In this document: one piece after another, positions 46,395-58,119 of the stretch | How positions within the stretch are numbered: position 1 is the stretch's first letter | Layout: each line of letters opens with the position of its first letter | Assembly (NCBI RefSeq): GCF_000512565.2 | Contig: NC_089304.1 | Location: forward strand, 1,240,001 to 1,304,000 | Source: Kwoniella dejecticola CBS 10117 | Taxonomy: Eukaryota > Basidiomycota > Tremellomycetes > Tremellales > Cryptococcaceae | Direction of reading: 5' to 3' | Length of the DNA stretch: 64,000 nucleotides | Translations under genes and position numbers: made by a program | Notes under the pieces: generated by a model | What the model was told of the DNA's origin: nothing | Seen by the model: only the letters and a program-made list of their open reading frames with translations | The model's database searches: none

Positions 46395-48659
46395 CTTTGC
46401 ACAATGCCAAGGCCTGTATATGTGATACAGTCTAGCTGCGTATGGTAGATCGTGATAATTGAGCTGCAACTCTGTGACCGAGGATTTGACATCATACATA
46501 TACACGACCGAGTGATAGATGACAGAGCTCGGTCGGCTGATCCGCTGAAAAGCGTGAAATCTACACTCAGAACGAATCCCGATGATGATCAGAACAGTCT
46601 ATACCACAACGGAGAGCGCCCATCCCTTCGAGGTCGATTGAGTATCCGTTCATGCAGGTATAACTTCCTCGGTCAGGCGCATCATACCACGAGGCACAGA
46701 GGACGGACTGATCTGGCGAGAGCTCGAAAGGGCCGGGAAGCGGATACAGGACGTGGAAGGGCGAGCAAGGGCGTAGCGGGCGTGATGGGCATGTGACAGG
46801 CGGAATTGGAGAAGAAAGAGAAAGGGAGGAAGGCGGGGCCGGACGGACTCAGAGTAGTAAAAAAGCGAATCAAGTAGGAAAGCGGTGAACGAAGCGCGAT
46901 CGAATTGTTGAGCGGGATAGAGTGGAAAGCAGAATGTTGGAGTCTTCATCACCAAGGATGTGTGATCAAGAAAGGTCATAATGCATGTTGACGGTAAATA
47001 ATATCGGCGATCAGCACTCCGCCAAATGACACCTCCCCAAGGCCTTGGGATAGTGATGACTGTGCTCCCTTTGTTTCATGTTCGAGATTAGGCAGAGCAT
47101 TCGATCGAGATATACATGTGGTTATGCCAATGACCTCGCTCATGACAAAGGAGAGTAGGTGGATGGCCTGATAACTTGCTTATCATGAGATGTGAGGTGA
47201 TCCACCTCGATCATCACAAATGGGTGTGCGATACCGTCAGTATCACTACAAACATGATATGGCTCGTTCCCTTGAATACGAAGCTGTAGCGCACTTGCTT
47301 GAAGAATGCCAAATAAATGCCAGATCGTTTGTTTAGCTGATCAACTTACGCTGAGATTTTATTCTATGCTACTACAACAACGTTGCATTTGGTCCTTAAT
47401 GCTCACGTGGATGTCTCGCAGGTATCACAATTTAGGTCCAGACAGGAGTCCATCATACTGGTTTTGAAGAATCAATCCCGATTCACGAGTGTAGAGCATC
47501 CGCTTTTGTATTTTTCCGTACCGACGCCATCCCGCATCCGCAGGCGTGTCGTCCCGGTACCAATTGATGCAAGTCAGCGGCTTTTTTCCTGGCTGTTGGC
47601 TGACGAAAGTCCAGACTCTTCTTGATCCAACTGATGAGTCCCCTCAAAATCCCATTTATTTGGTCCCCTGTACCTGAACCTGAAAATCTCGTTGTCCCTT
47701 ACTTCCGAAAATATAACCCGGGTGTCGGTATTTCTCTGACGTCGTGCCCATCCAGCCTCTCAGCTGGATATTGATTATTCAGGATATCCACGTGTTCATC
47801 CCATTTGAGGGTGTCTATCGGTTGAGCTATGTACTGGATGGTGGCTGATTTGTTACGTCCAAAGACGAAGATTGAAGATTTTAAGTAAGACTGGGGTGAT
47901 TTATCGGTACGGTACAATTCGATTGATTCTTGGTTTGGGTGCTTGACATACCGGTTGAGAACAATACAATATCTCGTCAACAACAACAACATGGAGGATC
48001 ACTATGTGATCCTGGATCACCGGGTCACTGGCTTGCAGAGCCGCAGGACACATGAAGTGCAGTAGGGTGTGTAGTATGGAAGAGTAGAATCGAAAGAATG
48101 CATGCAGAATTACTGTTACTTGATCCTTACCACTTGTCCGAAGTAATCTAATCTATTACAGCAGCACTATTGATTGACCCTACCCCTGCCCCTACCCCTT
48201 TTTTCATGCTTTGTAGAACCCCGAATTCCACTACGGATATTTTCATTCCTGAGCCTTACTCTTGCGCCCCATCTTATCTGTCCCTACCCGTCCATTCCTT
48301 AGACCATTAGACCGACTTGGGTAGATAGATTGGTGGACATGGACTGCGCCTGGACCTCGAATTTGATCTCCCGACATTAGATTCTAAGGACTCAAGTCCT
48401 ATTGACCCGACCTCAAAGACAGACACTCTTTCGACGACAACCTCAACCAACGATCATTCATCTCTTCATCTTACTCTTTTTACCACTTCCTCTGAACCAC
48501 CACCACCATAGACTCTCTCTGCAAGTCGAAAAGTTCGATCACCAGGCTTACCCAGCCACCACATACAGACATTCAACCAGTCTGCATTAGAAAAAGAAAA
48601 AGCTCCCAAGTTATCGCACCGACTCTAGGAACACAGGCAAGTACAGCGCTCCTATCAAG

Positions 48660-48866
48660 GTGAGTCAAAGTGATTCCTTTCATCTTCATCTCAATGAGCG
48701 AAGGTATGGGAACGTGAGATCCAAAGTACGGGGAAGGGGTTATTGTGGAGTGAGAATCCGATCAAAGGGATGCTTCTACCGCTCTTTCCCTGTCTTTGTC
48801 GAAGTCGACTTGAGCATGTAAACGAACATGATTGCTGACTCTTGGCGCTTGTTGCTTTACTTATAG
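48660..48866 (+). other. Probable 5' UTR intron of the DPBB gene
   Basis: The donor GTGAGT at 48660, a branch-like GCTGACT near 48837 and a T-rich acceptor ending TTATAG at 48866 form a good intron of 207 bases. It lies in the leader, 152 bases before the ATG at 49019. No transcript evidence is available here. Confidence 0.5.
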
Positions 48867-49018
48867 CTCAACTAAAAGTCATTCGCTAATTTATATCGCT
48901 CATTGACAATCTCACATTCTCTACGCCCACACTCAACACAAAACAATACGACCGAACACTCTTTCTACCTTGAAATCTCCCCACACAAACGCAAAACAAA
49001 ACACAAAATATACCCAAA

Positions 49019-50232
49019 ATGTTGTCTTCATTGTTCTCCCTACTGCTCTTATCGACCTCCGTACTCGGTTTCTCCGATAGGAACACCCACGAATTATCGC
49101 GATCCAGAGCTAGGGCTCATTACGCCAAGAAAGCAGTATACAGCTTCGAAGCCTCTTTTAACGAGACCGCCCCTGAGACTAGATCAGTCGAGAAGAGAGG
49201 ACAACAATATGCCAATTCAAGAGCCACCTTCTACGATGTCGGATTAGGAGCTTGTGGATGGTACAACAATGCAAATGATTTTATCGTTGCCCAGAACTCG
49301 GCTCAGTACGGTGGAGGATGTGAGTTTTGTCTCCTTTTTTCCATTCCTCTTTCTTTTGTTGTTGTTCCCCCAATTCTCGGCGATCGCCGTTCTCCTATTC
49401 TGGCCGCGCGCGTGTCGCAAATTTCCCCGATTTTCGCCCATCAGCGTATCTGGCAGTCTCAAATCGTCGGAGGCACCTCGCTTTTGGTTCAATTTTCGTC
49501 GTTCTTCCTCATCTTCTGCGTCTCTGTTCTCGTTCTTCTTCGTGCTTGAAGCTGACAAGCTATTAGACCCCGGGCCAAATTGTGGGAGGTCAATCTCGAT
49601 AAGCTACGGAGGCAAGGTCGTGACGGCGACAATCGCGGACGAATGCCCGACCTGTCCTTACGGGGGTCTCGATATGTCCCGAGGGCTCTTCGACCAATTT
49701 GCTGTGAGTCGAATTCGCCGCGTTCACTACAGGGAAGTGGTCTTTCGCTGACTCAGTCTTACCTTGACCCCAGTCCGAAAGTGCCGGTGTGTTTTACATG
49801 ACATGGTGGTACAACGATGAATCCCAAGACCCCACTACGACTTCCGAAAAACCATCGCCTACTTCCACTTACACCCCGCCCACCTCAACTTGGGTAGAAC
49901 CGTCGACTACGCCTACACCAACTTCTACATGGGTCGAACCATCTACTACCTCCACTGCCCACTCGACCTCCTCTGAGGCTGCCGCTCAACCTAGCTCATC
50001 GGTCTCTACTACCGCTTCTTCCTCGGCCTCTTTGGGCGCCTCTTCGTCCGGAATACCCGATACAGTCCTTCAGACCAACGCTACAATCCCCTTATCGGCC
50101 AATGCTACAGGAACGCTCTCTTCTGAGAACTCAGAGACGACTGCGCCCGTAGCTGCGCTGGGCAACTTGGTGCTCTTTAACCAGGCTGTGGCTTACTTGG
50201 GCCACATCGTCGTGGTCGGAGCGGAGAACTAG
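49019..50232 (+). CDS. Secreted double-psi beta-barrel (RlpA/barwin-like) protein
   Basis: This is an extracellular protein with a DPBB fold related to expansin- and barwin-like proteins; no enzyme activity can be assigned. A signal peptide (MLSSLFSLLLLSTSVLG) and propeptide lead to a Kex2-type site VEKR, after which the mature part starts GQQYANSRATFYDVGLGACG. The DPBB domain continues WYNNANDFIVAQN, then across a 247-base intron (49320-49566) YPGPNCGRSISISYGGKV, ATIADECPTCPYGGLDMSRG and, after a second intron (about 49704-49773), SESAGVFYMTWWY. The Cys pairs and the DECPTC motif are family hallmarks. A Ser/Thr-rich tail with a repeated TSTWVEPSTT motif, probably O-glycosylated, follows and ends at 50232; no clear GPI signal is seen, although the end is hydrophobic. 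Total is about 290 residues. Confidence 0.87.
49320..49566 (+). other. Long pyrimidine-rich intron of the DPBB gene
   Basis: The donor GTGAGT follows the codon start for Tyr after GGG, and the acceptor ending TATTAG restores the frame into YPGPNCGRS. The 247-base intron is C/T-rich on the sense strand but less extreme than those at 17545 and 27273. Confidence 0.75.
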
Positions 50233-50841
50233 GCGGGAATCCCGAATGGGATTTCATCGAGCTGGACTGTACTGTATTATTACGCGATTGGCAATTTCCG
50301 GAATCTTTGGACTTTTTGGTGTATCTCTTATAGCTCTCATAATCTATATCCAATAACACATCACACTCGTTTTAGTAGGTTTACTTTACCTAGTGCCACT
50401 TCGCTTGCCACTGAGTATAGTCTTTAACGTCTTTGACGAACTTTGTATGAATAGAACCTATACATATGCATCGAGCCTATGTGCACATTGGAACGCCTGC
50501 TCTGGACAGGTGTTGTGTCGGACTGCAGAGGTGACGGAGTCACATGCGTACAATGACAAGGAAGAGACTACGCCCAGGCATCGGCTGATAAGGAACCCGA
50601 TCTGGTGCGGTTAGAACCAAATATGGTCCGGTTCAGGGAAATAGACCAAAGCGCACATCACCGTAGTACGACTAGTACCATAACCGTCGATCTCTGCTGG
50701 CCCTTGCGGAGAACTCATATTCTCACGCATCATACTTGAGCACAACTATCGCAATTCATCTAGCTCTGTGGGTCACTACTTTTCATTGCCTCATCTGATA
50801 TCACGTAGCACCATCTCGATACACGCACAAGTATCGTCAAC
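50233..50841. other. Intergenic region between tandem plus-strand genes
   Basis: This is the 3' flank of the DPBB gene and the promoter of the hydrolase gene. An open frame at 50393-50614 lacks support. No TATA box or repeat was recognised. Confidence 0.4.
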
Positions 50842-52071
50842 ATGGCCCGACCGGATCCGCAGAACGAGATATGGGACAAACACCTTCATCCGCATCTCCG
50901 ACTCTTACTTCCCTCGTCCTCGCCGCCTATTCACCTCGAAGCTCGCTTGTATCTCCCCTTGCCCCTACCCGAATCGATCAACAAGCACATAAATATCTTA
51001 GGCGAGTACTCGACGGTGCCCAAGAAGCTGGAAGATCTGGACGCTGGTCTGCGAGATGGATTGAGGGATATGGGCGTGGAGAGGGTCGTAGTGGCTAGTC
51101 ATCCATGGGGAAGGTTGGGTGGGAGTATGCTTGACCCGTGAGTGTGACCACTCGGCCTCATCACCCGTTGTCGATCGTTCATCTTCGCTTGCGGCATCGA
51201 ATGAGGAGATTTTGCAAAAAGAAAGTGATATCGTCTCATGTGCTGATGCAGGGAGCCATGTGCAGAGTCATAACGTCCCACCTGATAACGGCGATATACC
51301 ATCCATACCACTCCCACACCACCGACCCATCGACCATCGAAGGCGCTAATCCTGACCCGGACTCCGTACCCCCTTCAGGAGCGATAACGCCTTCTCCGGC
51401 AGAGTTGTGCGGGAAGACAGCAGTGATATCGTACAATGTCCGAGGAGTCGGCTTGAGCGGAGGTAGTCAGCCGTGGCTTGGTACAGGAAGCGATCCAAAT
51501 GACTTGGCTGAGATCGAGAAGATCGGTGTAGGGCTCTTGGGGGATAGTGTGAAAGAAGCGTTCAGATTTGTGAGTTTATGGTTATATATCGGTCGATCCG
51601 TTCATGCTGGTTCCCATAAACACAGTGCAGTACACGATGATGTGGACGAAGCTTATACCGGAATTCATGTTATAGGGCTATTCCTGGGGATCTCTCTTGA
51701 CTATACTAGCGCCCTTCCCGACTGCTTCTCATATCCCCCTCAAGAAAACTCTGCTAGTATCACCGCCGATAACAGTGTTCAAAGGTATCACCCTCCTCTC
51801 GTCGAAGAAGTTCCCTGCCGCTTTGAAAGATCATCATATCCACTTGAGTAAACCGGTATGGGTGGTGTACGGCACGAAAGATGAGTTCACCGGAGCAAGT
51901 ACGTATACGCATTTTGCAGACGAGCAGGGGAAGGAAGTGGTGAAGAGTATCCAGGTGGACGATGCGGATCATCTGTGGAGGAGAGATGAGGGGCAGAAGC
52001 TCAGAGAGGTGATTAGGGATTGGTTAGATGCGTCGGGCGAGAACGAGCAGATGGATAATAAGCTGGCTTAG
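50842..52071 (+). CDS. Alpha/beta hydrolase, unknown substrate
   Basis: The start at 50842 has a good context (CAACATGG). Exon 1 encodes ARLYLPLPLPESINKHI and VERVVVASHPWGRLGGSML. Exon 2 begins at the acceptor near 51262 and includes KTAVISYNVRGVGLSGGS, the oxyanion and strand region. Exon 3 starts at about 51676 with the nucleophile elbow GYSWGSLL, followed by KKTLLVSPPITVFKGI, the acid strand KPVWVVYGTKDEFTGAS and the catalytic His in DDADHLW. The Ser-Asp-His triad is thus visible in the right order. Length is about 310 residues over three exons. The family resembles a group of conserved fungal hydrolases near YGR-type lipase-like proteins, but no substrate can be inferred. It is tandem with the DPBB gene and OCT1. 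Confidence 0.83.
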
Positions 52072-52802
52072 GAGGTCATCTGGACTGCCAGTGCGCGCTG
52101 CCCTCGTGCGCAAATGCCCGTGACTTCGCAGACTTAACAGCTCGAAAGGGACCATGAAGTGGGGTATGTTCCAAAGGATAATGCTTTTGATGAAGCACGG
52201 ACAGTCATAAAGTGGGGAAGGTCAGCTTGATGAACAATCAGCTAGGATCGTCCGCCCCACTCATCTATATGATCCTATAAGAAACAGAGTACATCCGCAT
52301 ATCATACTATACCAGAGATACCACTCCGATCAACAAGGATTAATCGATGCATGTAGTCGCTGAGGAAATCAGTCACATGAGTGGAATATGGATGCCATAA
52401 TGTTGACGACAATTGGTCTTATGCTTCGGCACCGTGTATACCCGTGCATATGCAGTATCTTGCTTATGACATCTCGTCCTATCATCGATCTGGCCTTCTT
52501 TTTTCTCAATCCATCAGGAATATCGTGAATGACCTCTTGCTTTGCATCGGTGTTCGTGCTATTTGTGCTGCGTATGGTGGTGCTATCTTCTCTCTGTTAT
52601 CTGTTATCTTGTACATCCTATTTTGTGATTCGCCTTGGTGTATAACCGATTTATCGGATCTAATCTTTCTTCTTTTTGCCTTCCATTCGTGATTTGTTTT
52701 GCCGATTCATCAACCTGCTATTACACTCTAACCGTACTTGAGTGCTCTTCGACTTTCACCTTATCATCAGCTACACATCGCTTCGCTTGAGGACCGAGCA
52801 AG
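52072..52802. other. Intergenic region upstream of OCT1
   Basis: No TATA box was recognised. An open frame at 52381-52692 is hydrophobic by composition only and lacks support. The last 100 bases before the ATG are C/T-rich, as in other leaders here. Confidence 0.4.
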
Positions 52803-55505
52803 ATGTCTTTAGCTTCCCGAGCAAGAACGATCCGTCCTCTGGTGTCCCTTTCCAAAGCTCGTCGCACGACCACGCCTCCCTTTGCCCTCGTATCATCCGC
52901 AAAATTCGGCACCTCGTCCCGGATATATCGACGGCAAGACTCCCAAGCTGCCCTCGCTACTTCTCCCTCGCCCTCATCGACAGCATATGACACTTACGTT
53001 CCTCCGCCCCCACCGCCCACATCGCCCTCCTCAAAGGGCGATGACGAGGCTTTGAAAGCTCATTTCGACTTGCCCTACCCCACCACAGACACATCGACTT
53101 CCTCTGGCTTATTCCAGTTTCCTCCCCTGACGCATCCTGGGGCTCTGCGGCCGCTCACGGAGCGAACGCTTGTACAAGCGAGTGCGATCGTCGAGCGGAT
53201 CTCCAATGCACCCTCCGATCCGACCGGAAGAGAATTACGGCAGGTAGTGAAGAATCTCGACAGGCTTAGCGATGTCTTATGTGGGGTCATCGATATGTGC
53301 GAGCTGGTCAGGAACGTTCATCCGGAGAAAGCATGGATAGAGGAGTCAGAGCGGACGTACGAGGTCTTGTGCAGTTTCATGAACGAGCTGAATACTAGTA
53401 GGGGATTGTACGAAGTGAGTGTTGCTGGTCACACGACTGTTCCCGATAGAAGACCAGCTTCCCAAGGAGCATTGTCATTGCTCGCCCGCAGATCACGAAG
53501 TTCTGCCCTGCCAGCTTTTCGCTGACCTCGACCTTGTCCCTTCTTAGTCTCTGACCCAGGCTGTATCTCATTCGCATCCCCAACCGCTATCTTCTGCCGA
53601 GCTCAAAGTCGCTCATACATTCTTATCGGATTTCGAGCGATCCGGTATCCACCTTCCACCAGCTGTTCGTCAGAAATTCGTATCGCTCTCCGACTCGCTC
53701 TTATCTCTCGGTCGCACCTTCCTATCATTCGCCTCAAGTGGACCCAGCAGTAGACCTCTAATCGAGATACCTGAGCCGGAAAGGCTGTTAGCTGGAATGG
53801 GAGCTCAATTTATCGATTCTCTCCCTCGAGAACGCCGAGGCGGCGCCGTGTACATTACTCCGGGAAGCTGGGAGGCGCAGATGATCTCTCGGTATGCTCG
53901 CGAGGGCGAAGCCAGACGACTAGTCTACGCTGGTGGAATGAGGAAAGATCCAGAACGTATAGAAGTGTTAGAAGAGATGTTGAAACAGCGTGCGGAACTC
54001 GCCAACGTCCTGGGCAAAGAGACATGGGCAGACGTTACTCTCATGGATAAGATGGCTAAGAACCCTACCAACGTCATTGAATTCTTGACTTCTCTGGCGA
54101 AACACCATAAACCCACGGCCTCATTGGATGTATCGACTCTGCAAAGGCTAAAAGCTACGAATCTTACGGGAAATTATCAGTCCATGGATAAGAACTCTTC
54201 AACAGCTCATCTTCCCCCCTTATACGCTTGGGATCGGGATTACTACGCCGAGAAATACTTATCGACGCTAGCTCCGACGTCTAGTCTACCGAATATAACA
54301 CCGTACTTCTCCACAGGGACTTCCTTGATGGGCCTGTCCAAGATCTTCAAGAAATTGTATGGGATATCCTTCAAACCCAGCACAGTGAGCCAAGGAGAAG
54401 TATGGCATCCCTCAGTGAAGAGATTAGACGTTGTAGATGAGAATGAAGGTACGATAGGTGTGATCTATTGTGATTTGTTCTCGCGGAATGGCAAATCGCC
54501 CTCGGCAGCGCATTATACGGTCAGGTGTTCGAGAAGGGTGGACGACGATGATCAGCTCGGCGATGGTCTAGAACAAGGCTGGGATTACAAATATGGACAA
54601 GGCTTAGAGGTCGAAGGAGAAAGCCTGAAAGGCAAAGAAGGGAAATATCAACTGCCGATCGTGGTTTTGACGTGTGATTTTGGGAATGTCGATATGGGTA
54701 GACCCGCTTTATTGGGTTGGAACGATCTGGAAACGCTGTTCCATGAGATGGGGCATGCCATACATTGTGAGGCGGCCTCTTCCCAAATATGAAATTTGTT
54801 CCGAGCTGCCGAGCTAACGAGCCCCCATGTATCTGAACTGTAGCCATGATCGGTCGGACGGAATTCCACAATGTGTCAGGAACTCGATGTGCGACGGATT
54901 TCGTCGAACTCCCCTCTATCTTGATGGAACATTTCGTATCCTCCCCCGAAGTCTTATCAACCTTTGCAATGCATTACGCTACCGGCGAGGTACTTCCCAA
55001 ACCACTGATCGAAGCTCATCTATCGCTCAACCAGTCCTTAGCTGGCTTAGAGACTCATGGGCAGATCCTGATGGCTTTGCTGGATCAGAAATACCATTCC
55101 TTAAATCACAACGACCTAAATTCTAGTTCGCACTCGAGTCCATTTGATTCAACGGAGATATGGTATAACCTCCAGAAGGAAATCGGGGTTATACCTCCTG
55201 TGGAAAATACGAGCTGGCAAATCCAGTTTGGGCATTTGTACGGGTACGGAGCGACGTATTACAGTTATCTCTTCGATAGGGCCATAGCGGGTAAAGTGTG
55301 GCATACCTTATTTAACGGTGCGAATCCGGAAGGACCCCTAAGTAGGACAGGAGGGGAGATATTGAAGGAGAAGCTCTTAAAGTGGGGAGGAGGAAAAGAT
55401 CCGTGGACGATGGTCGGTGATTTGATACCTGGTCAAGAAGGCGAAGTGGTCAGTAAAGGAGATGAGAGGTCAATGAAAGTAGTAGGAGGGTGGATGATCA
55501 AGTAG
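52803..55505 (+). CDS. OCT1: Mitochondrial intermediate peptidase (M3 metallopeptidase)
   Basis: This matrix peptidase removes an octapeptide from imported precursors after the main processing peptidase has cut. The N terminus (MSLASRARTIRPLVSLSKAR) is basic and Ser-rich with no acidic residues, as in matrix-targeting sequences. The start ATG at 52803 is used. Introns lie at about 53415-53546 and 54770-54841. The M3 catalytic domain includes RDYYAEKYLSTLAP, FSTGTSLMGLSKIFKKLYGI, VWHPSVKRLDVVDEN, PIVVLTCDFG, the zinc motif TLFHEMGHAIHS (HEMGH), and beyond it FVELPSILMEHFVSSPEVL, FGHLYGYGATYYSYLFDRAI and FNGANPEGPLSRTGGEILK. The second intron interrupts the protein right after the zinc motif. 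The length is about 830 residues, close to the family norm. It is convergent with RPP1. Confidence 0.94.
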
Positions 55506-55775
55506 ACATTAAAGAAGACGACGAAGAAGAAGTAGATCTCTCGGGTTCCAGTGTTCAGTCCTCTTTTGTGAGTTACGGGATGTATTGTACCGTACTATTG
55601 TAGCATATAGCATATATTTGCCTGGTTTTAAGCTAGATATAGACGATAAAGATCACTCAACCCAATACGGATGTACGGCATAACTCATTATTACGTGGAC
55701 AGTATTAGCATAGGCATCCCACATGTGACCACAAGACCCCTGCTACGGATACTAAAGACTAGTCGGAAAGGTAGT

Positions 55776-57481
55776 TTACACCTTAATCTTCTTAGTCGGG
55801 GTTTCAGGTCGATCCGCCGCCGTCGACAACGACAACAATGGTACGGATATAGCCTCGGATGCACGTTTCTTCTCCGCTCTTGCGCCGTCTACCGCTTGAA
55901 CCTTGGCCTCACTATCTATCGGACTGTCTGTAGGTACTAAGGCGGGGTCATCGTTGAGGTCATCTTCAGCCTCCGCGTCGGCATTAGCAGGTACGAGCTT
56001 AGGCATCGACATGACAGCTTTGAAAGTCTTTCGGGCCTCTACGACAGTTGGTAGATCAGCACCGAGAGCCGGGAGCACAGGCAGCATCAGATTAAAGCCG
56101 TAACTTACGCGCACGTAGAAGGACGTTCTTGCTTGTTGTGGATATTGATTCTTTCGCTAGATTCGATGGCATTCCGATCATCGTACCCCTGCAACGGAAT
56201 CACCGTGATTTCAACATAAGGTATGCACGGAACAAGGTGGATGGTAAGGAGTATCATGATGAGAGGCATCTGAGAAAAGATTTGAGCTCAGCTTACAGAT
56301 TAACGATATCTAATGCACCCCTCAAACCGTTCACATCTCCACCTGGGCCAGAAGAGAATATCACCCCTTTCCCACCTGTGATACGAATCACTTCCCTGGC
56401 GTTCGATAAGAAGTTCTGACGATATCGACGTTGAGTGTCGGGCGCTAAGTTGGTAGGAGGGAATAGCCCCGCAGAGTAGAGTAATTCAAACTGCATTGGG
56501 TTGACGATTGACATAATTCACGGTCAGTAGATGTCGGACTGCTTGCTCAATGCACTTGCACCGATGATCATCTCGATGACCGTCTGAAGATGGATCCAGG
56601 ACGAAAGCAAAGACATACCACTACGCCATTCCTCTGGGCCTGTCTCATTTGTTTCCAATTAAATCGAAATGTGAATGGTCTTTCGTGTAGTGGTAGAGTG
56701 ATGATAGACACCTATTCGAGCAGACATACTCATAAGCGGTTTGTCACAATAGCCTGAGACTGCTACATCAAGAACCTCATACAAACCGAGCGAACGGGGG
56801 AGGACTAAGCTTACCTGATTAGGACCAGGACTCGCTAGATCCGTACAAGCCAGCTGGAATGCCTTGTCGCTCGTTGGAGCTACGCTCAGCACGTCATACG
56901 CTTTCAACGCATTCGTATTTTGACTTGTCTAAATTGATCTCGGAACTTCAATCAGCTGACTGAACTGATGATTGAAGGGTGAAGCCAACCATGACCCACC
57001 AAGGGATGTATACGGTTATCGTCTAATCGCATATGATACCTCGTCACCTGCACCAGAGGGGTTTTACTAGATGATCCAACATTATTTCCACCTGAGTTCG
57101 TGAAACGAGGATCCAGATCTGGGAATGGAAGGCCAAGCGTAAAAGGACAGGAAACGACTTGGTTCGAGGGTTCGGAGGGGGTCACAGTGAGTCCGACGAC
57201 CGAGTACCCCACTATGTGCGTATGATACGCGTAAAATTTAGCTAAACGCAACGTTCACTAGGACGTGAAAACGTACAATGACCAGCTAATGATACCCGAT
57301 CGACGAAAGCATCTTTGTCTCGGCTTTCTAGACCGGTCCAGCAGGTCCTTTTGATGTTTTCGGCAGGTGTGCTCGATTGAGCCACGGCTTTGCCTTTGCC
57401 TTTCTTGCTCTTCTTGGAAGGTCCATCGTCTGGTGTGGGAGGTAAAGGGAATGGGACGAATAGGTCAAAATACATCTTCAA
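55776..57481 (-). CDS. RPP1: RNase P/MRP protein subunit RPP1 (p30)
   Basis: This subunit of RNase P and RNase MRP acts in tRNA 5' maturation and pre-rRNA processing in the nucleus. The first exon begins MKMYFDLFVPFPLPP (a second in-frame Met two codons on gives the more usual MYFDL start at 57475) and has a basic insert (GPSKKSKKGKGKAV). Later exons give VGLTVTPSEPS, VQVTRYHMRLDDN, KAYDVLSVAPTSDKAFQLAC, PFTFRFNWKQMRQAQRNGV, YRQNFLSNAREVIRITGGKG followed by VIFSSG, and ISLLGMPSNLAKESISTTSK. The DVLSVAP, FRFNWKQ and GGKGVIFSSG blocks follow the PHP-like TIM-barrel fold of the family. A charged C-terminal extension of about 110 residues ends PTKKIKV at 55776. About seven exons and 390 residues are inferred. 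Confidence 0.9.
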
Positions 57482-58119
57482 GGCGGGTCTTAACAGTCTG
57501 ATGTATCCTCAAGGAGATGCTGCTGATTCGACTGCTTGCTATCGTTATCGCTGTGGCTACTGAGGTTGACTCTGGGTCTATTTGAAGACTCTCGTATGGC
57601 CTGTACAACTACGACTGACATTTTACACACGACAACTTCTCAAGTGGAGGAAAATACGAAAGAGTGCCTGGTGCACGAAATTTTGATCCCGCTTTCCGCA
57701 CATCTTGCAAGCTGCAGAGATTTGTTACAATCTGGTTGGATGCATCTTGTGAGAGGTCGAAAAGATCAGGTGGATAAGCGATACCAATCTGCTCTCCACC
57801 GTCCGAGGCGGCCTGATCTCGTCGTCAACGTAAGAGACGGATCCTTCCTATCGAGATTGCAGCTCGCTTGACCAAAGTGGAGACGATTGACGGTGCGCAG
57901 CATGCTTAATCAGCTGATGAGCAAGCAATTCTTTCAGAGTGGAGGACATTCATTTGTCTCTGTTTGTGCTGATGTTCAATGGCCAATGGTCATATCAAGA
58001 CGCTGGATACTGATGGAATAAGCGATCAGATATATACAGTTTAGACAGAAATGTATTTTTCGTCGATGCATGGTTCTGACAATCAGTAAAATCCATTCTG
58101 AGTATAGCATAGCATAAGC
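57482..58119. other. Divergent region between RPP1 and the NmrA-like gene
   Basis: This holds a possible small gene (57596-57871, listed separately) and the two promoters. The last 80 bases before 58120 include a GCATAGCATAAGCATG stutter. No TATA box was recognised. Confidence 0.4.
57596..57871 (+). CDS. Possible small protein, 91 residues, doubtful
   Basis: The frame begins MACTTTTDILHTTTSQVEEN and contains ECLVHEILIPLSAHLASCRD, LLQSGWMHLVRGRK and RPDLVVNVRDGSFLSR. The amphipathic helix followed by SGWMHLVRGR is faintly like the V-ATPase assembly factor Vma22/CCDC115, but the match is too weak to name it. An in-frame ATG lies at 57536. There is no intron and no clear promoter of its own. 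It may be a real short gene or a chance frame. Confidence 0.35.
   Translation: MACTTTTDILHTTTSQVEENTKECLVHEILIPLSAHLASCRDLLQSGWMHLVRGRKDQVDKRYQSALHRPRRPDLVVNVRDGSFLSRLQLA

Larger units (their letters stand above)
46287..49018. other. 2.7 kb gene-poor region with a probable 5' UTR intron
   Basis: This is the longest stretch without a convincing gene. Open frames up to 114 codons lie on both strands at 46450-47000 and 47380-48000, but none has a domain, a consistent splice pattern or a plausible start. From about 48410 to 49018 the plus strand is C/T- and CA-rich, like a long fungal leader, and contains a probable intron at 48660-48866. A long upstream regulatory region for the secreted-protein gene, or an uncalled noncoding RNA, are both possible. 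Confidence 0.5.

Noticed and set aside
46452..46979. Overlapping frames of 114 and 109 codons on opposite strands
   Set aside because: Both are Arg/Ser-rich, lack any domain and overlap each other; no TATA box or splice support.
52381..52692. Hydrophobic 103-codon frame upstream of OCT1
   Set aside because: The hydrophobicity follows from T-rich sequence; there is no start context or homology.
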